Shown piece by piece: positions 18,236 to 26,192 of a stretch of 60,351 nucleotides of DNA. Both the position numbers and the translations under genes were made by a program. How positions within the stretch are numbered: the stretch's first letter is position 1; each line of letters opens with the position of its first letter. The notes beneath the pieces are model-generated. The model was not told the origin of the DNA, ran no database searches, and saw nothing but the letters and a program-made list of their open reading frames with translations. This DNA is from Candidatus Equicola faecalis (GTDB lineage Bacteria; Bacteroidota; Bacteroidia; Bacteroidales; Bacteroidaceae): contig JAGHTU010000025.1 of the NCBI GenBank assembly GCA_018065185.1, forward strand, positions 1 through 60,351, read 5' to 3'.

Positions 18236-19510
18236 ATGGTTATGGATACGAATTTTATTTTAGCGAGCATAGGCATCTTCTTGGGTGTCATTCTGTTACT
18301 TGTCATTGTGTTGCTCATTGCCAAACGCTACCTTTCGCCGAGCGGTAAGGTGACGCTCACCGTCAATGGCGACAAACATTTTGAGGTGGAGCAGGGCAGT
18401 AGTCTTCTGCTCACGTTGGCAACGGATGCTGACATCCATCTTTCCAGTGCTTGTGGTGGCAAGGGCAGTTGCGGACAATGCAAGGTGCAGGTGGTGGCAG
18501 GTGGAGGAGAGATTCTCGACTCGGAGAAGCCACATTTCACGCGCCGTCAGGTGAAAGACCATTGGCGTCTCGGTTGCCAGTGCAAGGTGAAGGGCGATAT
18601 GGAGATAAAGGTGCCTGAGTCTGTGCTTGGTGTCAAGGAGTGGGAGTGTGAGGTCATCTCCAACCGTAATGTTGCAACATTTATAAAGGAGTTTATCGTG
18701 CAGTTGCCTGAGGGTGAGCACATGGATTTCCTCCCCGGCTCGTATGCACAGATACGCATACCAGAGTTTGAACTCTCCTATGCCGACTACGACCGCTCGC
18801 TCATCACCGATGAGTATCTCCCATCGTGGGAGCATTTCAACATGTTCAGTCTTAAATGTCGCAATACCGAGCCTACGGTGCGTGCCTATTCCATGGCGAA
18901 CTATCCTGCTGAGGGCGACCGTATCATGCTCACCGTGCGCATAGCCACACCGCCGTTTAAGCCAGACCGTAGCGGTTTCATGGATGTCAATCCGGGCATT
19001 GCCTCATCGTATATCTTCTCGCTCAAACCGGGCGACAAGGTGTTGATGAGCGGACCGTATGGCGATTTCCATCCTATCTTTGACTCGAAGAAAGAGATGA
19101 TATGGATAGGTGGCGGAGCGGGTATGGCACCGTTGCGCGCACAGATTATGCACATGACAAGGACGCTCAACACGCGCGACCGCCAGATGCACTATTTCTA
19201 TGGTGCACGTGCGCTCAATGAGGTGTTCTACCTTGATGACTTCCTGCAGTTGGAGCGCGAGTTTGATAATTTCCACTTCCATCTGGCTCTTGACCGTCCT
19301 GATGCTGCGGCAGATGCAGCAGGAGTGAAATACACCGCTGGCTTTGTGCATCAGGTGATGTACGACACTTATCTCCATTCGTGCGAAGCACCGGAGGACA
19401 TAGAGTATTATATGTGCGGTCCCGGTCCGATGAGTGCATCGGTCAACAAGTTGCTCTATTCGCTCGGTGTGGAGGAGGAGTCAATCATGTACGACAATTT
19501 CGGAGGATAA
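18236..19510 (+). CDS. nqrF: Na+-translocating NADH:quinone reductase subunit F
   Basis: 424 aa, the electron-input subunit. An N-terminal membrane helix is followed by a plant-type 2Fe-2S ferredoxin domain (cysteines in ACGGKGSCGQCK and LGCQCK), an FAD domain (RAYSMANYP) and an NADH domain (GGGAGMAPLRAQ, then YMCGPGPM). It oxidises NADH and feeds NqrC/B. Two in-frame ATGs (18236, 18242) are available. It is the last nqr gene; a cupin gene follows after 21 nt and the shared terminator lies at about 19.9 kb. Confidence 0.96.
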   Translation: MVMDTNFILASIGIFLGVILLLVIVLLIAKRYLSPSGKVTLTVNGDKHFEVEQGSSLLLTLATDADIHLSSACGGKGSCGQCKVQVVAGGGEILDSEKPHFTRRQVKDHWRLGCQCKVKGDMEIKVPESVLGVKEWECEVISNRNVATFIKEFIVQLPEGEHMDFLPGSYAQIRIPEFELSYADYDRSLITDEYLPSWEHFNMFSLKCRNTEPTVRAYSMANYPAEGDRIMLTVRIATPPFKPDRSGFMDVNPGIASSYIFSLKPGDKVLMSGPYGDFHPIFDSKKEMIWIGGGAGMAPLRAQIMHMTRTLNTRDRQMHYFYGARALNEVFYLDDFLQLEREFDNFHFHLALDRPDAAADAAGVKYTAGFVHQVMYDTYLHSCEAPEDIEYYMCGPGPMSASVNKLLYSLGVEEESIMYDNFGG

Positions 19511-19531
19511 ATGATAAATATTAAATAGATT

Positions 19532-19867
19532 ATGAATTCAGACAAATTTCTTTTTGAGAACGCCACGGCATGGGAGCCGGCAGGCGAGCGCGTAGTGCGC
19601 CAGATTATGGGGTATAATGATGATATCATGCTCGTGAAGGTGAAGTTTGAGACAGGTGCTGTGGGCACGCCTCACACTCATCCGCACACGCAGAGCACGT
19701 TTGTGGCGTCGGGCAAGTTTGAGTTCACCATCGGTGGCGAGACAAAGACCGTCTCTGCCGGTGACGGACTCTATATGGAGCCTAACGTGGAGCATGGTTG
19801 CCGTTGCATTGAGGCAGGTGTGCTGGTGGACTGCTTCTCACCGATGCGCAGAGACTTCCTGCACTGA
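19532..19867 (+). CDS. Cupin domain-containing protein
   Basis: 111 aa, a single small beta-barrel. The first cupin metal motif is TPHTHPHTQSTFVASG and the second region is EPNVEHGCRCIEAG, giving a His/Glu-type metal site. Substrate is unknown; such proteins range from sugar isomerases to pectin-degradation KdgF-like enzymes. It is 21 nt downstream of nqrF and upstream of a strong terminator, so it is probably read through from the nqr operon. Confidence 0.88.
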   Translation: MNSDKFLFENATAWEPAGERVVRQIMGYNDDIMLVKVKFETGAVGTPHTHPHTQSTFVASGKFEFTIGGETKTVSAGDGLYMEPNVEHGCRCIEAGVLVDCFSPMRRDFLH

Positions 19868-19902
19868 TGATGTGATTCCTATTGCATCGTGAAATAACAG
19901 AA

Positions 19903-19940
19903 AAAGGGGTGTGTCAACAGTAAGTTTGACACACCCCTTT
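19903..19940 (+). terminator. Strong terminator after nqr-cupin
   Basis: A perfect 15-bp stem AAAGGGGTGTGTCAA / TTGACACACCCCTTT with an 8-nt loop, starting 36 nt after the cupin stop. It could also serve the minus-strand smalltalk gene. Confidence 0.85.
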
Positions 19941-19976
19941 ACATTATTTATGCCGTGTCATAGACCACGGGCATTC

Positions 19977-20087
19977 TTACACACCGATAAGGTGATTATA
20001 GCACGATGTCGTGCCCAGTGCAGTCAGCAGCGCGGTCAGTACAGACACGGCAAACTGCAGAATAGTTTTTATCACTTCTTTGTTCAT
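19977..20087 (-). CDS. Smalltalk protein (36 aa)
   Basis: ATG at 20087 to TAA at 19977 encodes MNKEVIKTILQFAVSVLTAL and then LTALGTTSC-YNHLIGV. This closely matches the very short Bacteroidales smalltalk family: basic start, one hydrophobic helix, small residues, then a conserved Cys. The role is unknown; the helix suggests membrane insertion, and the Cys after LGTTS could act as a lipobox-like site. It is too short for routine gene finders. It faces the nqr terminator and lies next to a MITE-like element. Confidence 0.78.
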   Translation of the reverse strand: MNKEVIKTILQFAVSVLTALLTALGTTSCYNHLIGV

Positions 20088-20114
20088 AGTTTCTTTAATT
20101 GTAATTATTTTTCT

Positions 20115-20425
20115 GTTTCTCGCAGAGCAAATCTTGCCTCATTCTGAGGTGTTGCCAGAAATTATATTTCTTTCATCAAGCAAGCTTTCAAAAGAAATCT
20201 CCTTTCCGTCAAGCCATCTTCGATGTCTCAAGATTTGTCGCAGAGAGCAGAGCGCAAGCATAGCTTGCTACGCGGAGAGGTAAAAATGTTTTGCCAGTTA
20301 ATTTGTCAATCATTTATCCCTCATCACTCGCAAAAACTCTGCGTAGCACCTGCAAGGTGCGTCTCTGCCCTCTGCGTACAAAATTCAAAGTTCACAGAAC
20401 TTTGAATTTTGCTCTGCGAGAAAAC
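20115..20425 (+). mobile_element. MITE-like element with terminal inverted repeats
   Basis: The left end GTTTCTCGCAGAGCAAA (20115-20131) is the inverse of the right end TTTGCTCTGCGAGAAAAC (20408-20425). The 311-bp interior has no convincing gene. It holds a 15-bp perfect hairpin with a 3-nt loop (20381-20412, arms CAAAATTCAAAGTTC and its complement). A partial copy starting with the same left end is at 57301-57445, where a 40-bp stretch (20197-20237) is repeated exactly. No flanking target duplication is obvious. It could be a non-autonomous transposon or a structured repeat. Confidence 0.6.
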
Positions 20426-20486
20426 ATAAAAACTCAATGAGAACTAAAAATAGGAATCGAGAAATGTTGACCGCACGCATGATTTC

Positions 20487-20856
20487 CGACAAACGCTCGA
20501 TTAGGCTTCGACAAGCGCTCGTTTGCCCCTCGACAAACGCTCGTTTGTGCCTCGTCTTCCCATCGTTTGTGAGCAGTCAAGCGGAGGCTCGTTTCCAGTC
20601 GTCCGAAGTCGCGGAACAGACGCTCCAATCGAAGGGATTCCCCGATGCCGTCTTGGGGGTGTCGCGATGCTGTCGAAGGGGTGCTGTGATGCCGTGCATA
20701 GCATCCCTTCGATGGTTATACGGAGCCCCTTCGATGGTTATACGGAGCCCCTTCGATGGTTATACGGAGCCCCTTCGATGGTTATACGAGACCCCTTCGA
20801 TGGTTATACGGGACTCCCTCGATGGAAATCCGAATTCCCCTTGATGAAAATCGGGA
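20487..20856. repeat. 22-bp-phased repeat array, locus 1
   Basis: Part A (20487-20574) is four units spaced exactly 22 bp, the best carrying the dyad ACAAACGCTCGTTTGT. The fourth contains the complement of CGATGGGAAGACGAGG, which is shared with the other two arrays. A linker with GGGGGTGTCGCGATGC follows. Part B (20703-20856) is seven 22-bp units with core TTCGATGGTTATACGG, decaying towards hsdR. The array ends 18 nt from the hsdR stop codon. Overlapping open frames exist in all three phases because 22 is not divisible by 3; I do not regard them as genes. Confidence 0.85.
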
Positions 20857-20873
20857 TGGTGGGGAGGAGAGTG

Positions 20874-23800
20874 TCAGAACTGTCCGTCTGAATATCCGAA
20901 GTATTTTGTAAAGAATGTTTTCATCCGCTCTATCACGCGCTCCAGTGTGCCTTGCCTGTTCGCATCAGGGTCGAAAGGATTGATGGCAGGAAGGATATTG
21001 TTGAGTTCCAGTCCGCCTTCGGGCACATATCCACGGGTGAAAGCCATTTCGATAAATTCCACAGCCTTGTCGTGCTTCAGATGTTCTTCTGTGATGAGTA
21101 TGTCAAATTCTTTTTTCTTCTGGATGTTGATATGTTCCTTCCATTTCTCGTACACATCATCATCTGGTGTCATGCTCTTTATAAAGTCTTCAATGAGTTC
21201 TTTTTTGTCTCTCAGGTCGGGGCTTGATATTATCGCTTTGTCAATGCGTATCTTGATTTCTTCGTCTTTGCAGTGGCTGTCGTGATAGAGCTTTACGAGA
21301 TAGAGAATATAGTCAATGTTCACTTCCACATGCTTGACGAGTTCCATTTCAAACTCTATATCGTCGTTCACATTTGTCTTGTCGCTGTTATGCTTTGTGC
21401 CGTAGTAGTCGTGCAGGTCGATATAGACGCTTGTATAGTCCTGCATTTCCCGCATCGTCATCGGATTGAGTGACGGGAACTGGTCAAAGCAGCTCAGGAT
21501 ATTGATATACCGTAGCACGTTGCCATAGAGTTTTATAAATTCCCGTTCTTTCTTTTCTCCCACAGGTATGGTGCCGGGCATGACAAGCCGTTTCAGTTCC
21601 TCCACGAGTTCCTGATAGCCTTTCACATGGCATCCTTTCCCATCGGTATAGCCGTAGAAATAGTCGTCAAACGGTCGCAGTATGACGGTGCCCTGTGCTT
21701 CTTTGTCGCCAAAGAGCGACAGTGCCTTGTTGGTGGCTGTCTCAAGGTTGCGGAAGCACACTATGTTTCCAGCGTTTTTCAGCGTGTTCAGTATGCGGTT
21801 TGTACGGCTGTAGGCTTGTATCAGTCCGTGATATTTCAGGTTTTTATCCACCCAAAGGGTATTCAGTGTGGTGGCATCGAATCCGGTGAGAAACATGTTC
21901 ACTACGATCAGTATATCTATCTCGCGGTTTTTCATGCGTAGCGACACGTCCTTGTAGTAGTTAGGGAATTTCTCGGCAGATGTGTCGTATGAGGTGTTGA
22001 ACATACTGTTGTAGTCGGCTATGGCTGCATCCAGAAAGTCGCGACTGCTTTTATCCAGTCCCTCGGTGTTGTCAGAGTTTTCGTCTTCGATATTTTCTTC
22101 TGCTTCCTCATTGACGCCATAAGAGAAGATGGTGGCTATTCGGAGACGTTTGTTTATCGGCAGTTCGCTCATCTGCTTTTTGAACTCGTTGTAATAGAGT
22201 TTCGCAGCATCAATGTTCTGCACTGCCATTATGGAGTTAAACCCGTTGAGACTTCTTTTTATGTGTGTCTCTTCGTAGTCTTTGTCTGTGAAATGCTTCA
22301 CCACGTCTGCCACGTCTTCCAACTGCTTGAAGATGTATGTGCTCGTCAGTTTGGTCTGTTGGGCATAGTGTTGCAGGATATATTGTGTGACGTTGCTTAT
22401 GCGCTGTGGTGCCATGAGGGCTTTTTCGCGCTCTATGTCCCACACCTGTTGCGACTCAATCTGTTTCTTGTTTTTCATCGTGCTGACGTAGGTCACGCGG
22501 AACGGTAGCACGTTATGGTCGCGTATGGCATCCACGATGGTGTAGGTGTGCAACTGGCGTCCGAACACTTCGGCAGTGGTCTTCAGCAGACCGTGGCTCG
22601 CTTTCACGTTTTCGGCAAAGATAGGTGTGCCGGTAAAGCCGAAGATATAGTATTTCCTGAATTTCTTGACGATGGCATTGTGCATGTCGCCAAACTGTGA
22701 GCGGTGGCACTCGTCGAAAATCATCACCACATCCTTTTCGTAGATGTCGTGTGCAGGGAAACGCTTGATGAGTGACGAGAGTTTCTGTATCGTGGTGATG
22801 ATAATTCGGCATTTAGGGTTTTTCAGTTGTGCCTCAAGGATTTTTGTCGATGTGTTGCCGTTGGCAGCTCCCTTATGGAAACGGTCGTATTCCTTCATCG
22901 TCTGGTAGTCGAGGTCCTTACGGTCCACCACAAACAGCACCTTGTCTATGAACGGGAATTTTGTGGCGAGCCGTGCCGCCTTAAATGATGTCAGTGTCTT
23001 GCCCGAGCCTGTGGTGTGCCACACATATCCACCGCCGTCTATCGTGCCTTGTCGGCGAGTGTTATAGGCTTGTGTTATGCGAGTGAGTATCTGCTCTGTG
23101 GCTGCTATCTGGTAAGGACGCATCACGAGCAGTATATCCTGTTCGGTGAGCACGCAGAAGCGTGTGAGCACGTTGAGCAGGGTGTGGCGTGAGAAAAATG
23201 TGGCTGTGAAATCCACAAGGTCGTTGAGCACCTTATTGTCAGCGTCTGCCCAGTAACTGGTAAACTCAAATGAGTTGCTGGTCTGGGGGCGGTTTCTGTT
23301 TCCGCCTCGTCTCATCTCTTTCAGATGATTGTCGCGTGTGGTGTTGCTGTAGTATTTTGTCTGTGTGCCGTTGCTCACCACGAATATCTGTACATATTCA
23401 TACAGTCCGTTCCCTGCCCAGAATGATTCTCTGCCGTAGCGGTTTATCTGGTTGAAAGCCTCCTTAATGCTTTTCCCTCGCTGTTTGAGTTCGATGTGCA
23501 CCAGTGGCAGACCATTGACCAGTATGGTGACATCGTAGCGGTTGGGGCGTTTGCCGTCCCACACCTCGTATTGGTTGATCACTTGTGTGCGGTTGGCATG
23601 GACATCGTCTTTCCTTATGAGGTAGATGTTTCTCTCCTCGCCATTGTCGCATTTCAGGGTCTTTACAAAGTCGGTCTGGATGGTGCGTGTCTTGTCTATT
23701 ATGCCTTTGCCCTCTGAGGCTATCTCGGTGCGGAAGAAGCGGCTCCACTCCTTGTCGGTGAAGTGGTAGTGGTTCAGCTCTTCCAGTTTTATGCGCAGGT

Positions 23801-23993
23801 TGTGGATGAGCTGTTCCTCATGGTGTATCTCTACGTACTCGTACCCTTGCCGTTGCAGTTGCTTGATGAATGAGCGCTCAAGGTCTGCTTCGGTCTGATA
23901 GCCCTCGTCCTGCACTGCCTCTTGTCGCTCATAGTGAGCCACAACGGTGGATTTGTCGTTCTCGACCACGATTTTATATCTTTCGTCTGTCAT
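20874..23993 (-). CDS. hsdR: Type I restriction enzyme, R subunit
   Basis: 1039 aa. The N-terminal nuclease domain has the PD-ExK-type motif VHIELKQRG preceded by the Asp in YDVTILVNG. The SF2 translocase has Walker A TTGSGKTLTS, the DEAD-box variant IFDECHRSQFG, FGFTGTP, and the late helicase motif QAYSRTNR. It cuts DNA distant from the recognition site after ATP-driven translocation, in complex with HsdM and HsdS. It is the last gene of the locus and is separated from the preceding four-helix-bundle gene by a 10-bp tandem repeat. No frame disruption is visible. Confidence 0.96.
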   Translation of the reverse strand: MTDERYKIVVENDKSTVVAHYERQEAVQDEGYQTEADLERSFIKQLQRQGYEYVEIHHEEQLIHNLRIKLEELNHYHFTDKEWSRFFRTEIASEGKGIIDKTRTIQTDFVKTLKCDNGEERNIYLIRKDDVHANRTQVINQYEVWDGKRPNRYDVTILVNGLPLVHIELKQRGKSIKEAFNQINRYGRESFWAGNGLYEYVQIFVVSNGTQTKYYSNTTRDNHLKEMRRGGNRNRPQTSNSFEFTSYWADADNKVLNDLVDFTATFFSRHTLLNVLTRFCVLTEQDILLVMRPYQIAATEQILTRITQAYNTRRQGTIDGGGYVWHTTGSGKTLTSFKAARLATKFPFIDKVLFVVDRKDLDYQTMKEYDRFHKGAANGNTSTKILEAQLKNPKCRIIITTIQKLSSLIKRFPAHDIYEKDVVMIFDECHRSQFGDMHNAIVKKFRKYYIFGFTGTPIFAENVKASHGLLKTTAEVFGRQLHTYTIVDAIRDHNVLPFRVTYVSTMKNKKQIESQQVWDIEREKALMAPQRISNVTQYILQHYAQQTKLTSTYIFKQLEDVADVVKHFTDKDYEETHIKRSLNGFNSIMAVQNIDAAKLYYNEFKKQMSELPINKRLRIATIFSYGVNEEAEENIEDENSDNTEGLDKSSRDFLDAAIADYNSMFNTSYDTSAEKFPNYYKDVSLRMKNREIDILIVVNMFLTGFDATTLNTLWVDKNLKYHGLIQAYSRTNRILNTLKNAGNIVCFRNLETATNKALSLFGDKEAQGTVILRPFDDYFYGYTDGKGCHVKGYQELVEELKRLVMPGTIPVGEKKEREFIKLYGNVLRYINILSCFDQFPSLNPMTMREMQDYTSVYIDLHDYYGTKHNSDKTNVNDDIEFEMELVKHVEVNIDYILYLVKLYHDSHCKDEEIKIRIDKAIISSPDLRDKKELIEDFIKSMTPDDDVYEKWKEHINIQKKKEFDILITEEHLKHDKAVEFIEMAFTRGYVPEGGLELNNILPAINPFDPDANRQGTLERVIERMKTFFTKYFGYSDGQF

Positions 23994-24010
23994 CGTTTTG
24001 TGGTTTTTTA

Positions 24011-24060
24011 TAGTTCTCTATAGTCTTCTATAGTTTTCTATAGTTATCTATAGCCCTCTA
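24011..24060. repeat. 10-bp tandem repeat between hsdR and four-helix-bundle gene
   Basis: Five exact-length units of consensus TAGTTYTCTA run from 24011 to 24060, with degenerate continuation to about 24080. The array covers the 3' end of the four-helix-bundle gene (its stop codon is at 24048) and the gap before hsdR. A sister array is at 24801-24850. Confidence 0.85.
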
Positions 24061-24785
24061 TCGCCCCTATAGCTCTCTATCATCTTTTCCAGTTCTTCGA
24101 TTCTTTGCTTCTGTTTGTTGTAGGCGGTGAGGGCTCTTTCCCTCAGGTCTTGGTAGGCGGCTTGCTGTGAGGATAGCCTCTGGCGCAAGTCCGTGTTTTC
24201 TTCTTTCAGCCGTTTCAGCTCTTCGTCTTGCTCCGTGCGGTAGCCTGTACGCGCCTTATGCATACGCTCTTTTATGCCTCCCTCCTCCACAAAGGTCTTT
24301 TCAAGCTTGTTGAGATAGCGGTTTATCATCGCATCCATCTGGTAACATAGGGTTAGACCTATGTTTGCCATTTCTTCTTGACTCCATGTCTCGGCTGGTT
24401 TCTCGTAGTCGCTCCATTCGTTGTGTTGCTTTGTAAATTCTTGCAATCCTTGAAAGCGAGGATGAGCGGATTGCCATACTGGCAGATTATGAGCAGTGAG
24501 AAAGTCCTTATAGTCTTCACGCAGTTCGCTGATGCTGGCACGGGCTACATTTATCAGTTTCAGCTCCATCTCTGTCGAGGTCTTGCCGTCTTCTGAACCC
24601 TCCACGATATTCTGCTTCCCAGAGCGTGCTGCCTGTATCATCTGGTCAACGGTGCGGTCACCATACGTTGGCAGAAACCTACGGCAGAAGACTACGGTGA
24701 ACTGATAGAGCGCATCCGACTTTTTATAAAGCCGCAAATCCTGCCATCTCGCCCCAGCCCGAAGCACTCTAAACTCTCTGTTCAT
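24048..24785 (-). CDS. Four-helix-bundle protein with coiled-coil suffix domain, in hsd locus
   Basis: 245 aa. The N-terminal part (LRLYKKSDALYQFTVVFCRR, VDQMIQAARSGKQNIVEG) is the S23/IVP-like four-helix-bundle fold. The rest contains WSQEEMANIGLTLCYQMD and a long charged coiled coil (about residues 185-240, LKRLKEENTDLRQRLSS). This matches proteins annotated as four helix bundle suffix domain. Its role is unknown. Placement between hsdS and hsdR suggests it travels with, or modulates, the restriction complex. Its last codons are built from the adjacent 10-bp repeat. Confidence 0.75.
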   Translation of the reverse strand: MNREFRVLRAGARWQDLRLYKKSDALYQFTVVFCRRFLPTYGDRTVDQMIQAARSGKQNIVEGSEDGKTSTEMELKLINVARASISELREDYKDFLTAHNLPVWQSAHPRFQGLQEFTKQHNEWSDYEKPAETWSQEEMANIGLTLCYQMDAMINRYLNKLEKTFVEEGGIKERMHKARTGYRTEQDEELKRLKEENTDLRQRLSSQQAAYQDLRERALTAYNKQKQRIEELEKMIESYRGDRGL

Positions 24786-24800
24786 TATTGTTTTTTTTTA

Positions 24801-24850
24801 TGGTTCTTATAGTTCTCTATAGTTTTCTATAGCTCTCTATAGCTCTCTAT
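24801..24850. repeat. 10-bp tandem repeat between four-helix-bundle gene and hsdS
   Basis: Units such as AGTTCTCTAT, AGTTTTCTAT and AGCTCTCTAT repeat every 10 bp (24801-24850), with a TCTATC-rich tail to about 24880 reaching the hsdS stop codon. It uses the same repeat type as 24011-24060, so the extra gene is bracketed by two arrays. Confidence 0.8.
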
Positions 24851-24873
24851 TGTCTCTATCGCCTCTATCTCTT

Positions 24874-26064
24874 CTATCTCCTCTCAAAGGTCAGCAGTCT
24901 GTTGCGGTAGTGTTCATATTGCTGACGGCGAGCCTCTATCTCTGCCGGCAAGCCTTGCGAAAGGTCATTCACCAAAACCTCAAACTTATCAAGGATGGAA
25001 ACGATGCGCTCCTGCTCCTCAAGAGAGGGGAATTTGAATTTGAATTTAGCCATAGCTTCTCCTTTTACTCTAATGACTTTTACACCATTTGCAGCTAATC
25101 TTTTTTGTTTGGCGAATAAATCAGTTTGAAATAAATAAGCCATGTATTTAGGATTTTGATTATGAGAATAAATATGTGCGTCACCACTTACGGCAACTTC
25201 TTTATCTCCCATCCAAGCACAAGCTTTACAACATGCTTCTACATCTTCGCTTGTAGTTGTAATAATTAAATTTCCATATTTTGCCTTTCGAAGTTTTATG
25301 GCATAACTTTCTTCAACAAAAGAAATTGTAGAATTTGTAAATGTTCCATAATAAGTATGTATTTGCCCATAATGTATACAAGGATATCCCGATTTTCTAA
25401 AATCTGATTTCAGGATGCCCGCACCTTTGGTGAAAGTGCCAAGTTCCCCTAATGAATATTCTCGCACCGGCTCATCGGGAGCGAAGTGAGTGAGGAGTTG
25501 GTTGCGATAATATTCGTATTGTTGCTTTCGCGCTTGCAGCTCCGCTTGCAGCTCCGCTGTAAGCGCAGTCATCTTGTCAAGTACTTCCACAATCCGCTCT
25601 TGAACCTCCATCGGAGGGAGAGGAATGAGAAAGTTTTCTGTAACCCCTATTGAAATTTGAGGCAAAGAACCCATTCCAAATGCAACATCCCTAAAATAAT
25701 CAATATTATTTTTCAGTATATAATAGAGGAATTTTATACTGGTGGAATTATCTATCGTATAAGCCCACATCTCATTCTTAAAAGTGAAAGGCTTATCGTA
25801 AAATATTACATCTATAATTCCTCTTGATTGAACCAGAACTGCTGGAACTCTTGTGATATTTGCATTTGGAATGTCTTTCTCGTGGGCATCAATGATAGTT
25901 CTACCACCAGCAAAAATCCTAATTTCGCCATCTTTAGATGCAATTTCTTTCATTTTGGTGGCAGTAATAGGAGTACCTTTTATTCGTTTATAGTATTCTC
26001 CCAACTTCACATACTGCACTCCCTCGGGACAAAGGCGTTTTATCATTTGTTCAATGCTTTCCAT
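24874..26064 (-). CDS. hsdS: Type I restriction-modification specificity subunit
   Basis: 396 aa with two target-recognition domains. Conserved helical regions separate and follow them: QERIVEVLDKMTALTAEL with RKQQYEYYRNQLLT in the middle, and QERIVSILDKFEVLVNDL with RRQQYEHYRNRLLTF at the C-terminus. TRD1 begins KLGEYYKRIKG and TRD2 begins SLGELGTFTKG. It determines the bipartite DNA site for both HsdM and HsdR; the site cannot be read from sequence. The repeated central and distal helices are natural places for TRD exchange. No second hsdS or recombinase is nearby. Confidence 0.95.
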   Translation of the reverse strand: MESIEQMIKRLCPEGVQYVKLGEYYKRIKGTPITATKMKEIASKDGEIRIFAGGRTIIDAHEKDIPNANITRVPAVLVQSRGIIDVIFYDKPFTFKNEMWAYTIDNSTSIKFLYYILKNNIDYFRDVAFGMGSLPQISIGVTENFLIPLPPMEVQERIVEVLDKMTALTAELQAELQARKQQYEYYRNQLLTHFAPDEPVREYSLGELGTFTKGAGILKSDFRKSGYPCIHYGQIHTYYGTFTNSTISFVEESYAIKLRKAKYGNLIITTTSEDVEACCKACAWMGDKEVAVSGDAHIYSHNQNPKYMAYLFQTDLFAKQKRLAANGVKVIRVKGEAMAKFKFKFPSLEEQERIVSILDKFEVLVNDLSQGLPAEIEARRQQYEHYRNRLLTFERR

Positions 26065-26192
26065 AAGTTAATCCTCTTGCTTTTGAAATTCATAACATTA
26101 GTGTGTTTCTACATCTTCGATGCGCAAAGCCTACGATATCAATTTGGGACTCACTGCGTTCACCTCTCAAAATCGTTGACGTGATAAAACCA

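Noticed and set aside
20437..20891. Overlapping 120-135-aa open frames across array locus 1
   Set aside because: All three frames stay open because the 22-bp unit is not a multiple of 3 and lacks stops. The predicted peptides are periodic, and no start signal favours one frame.
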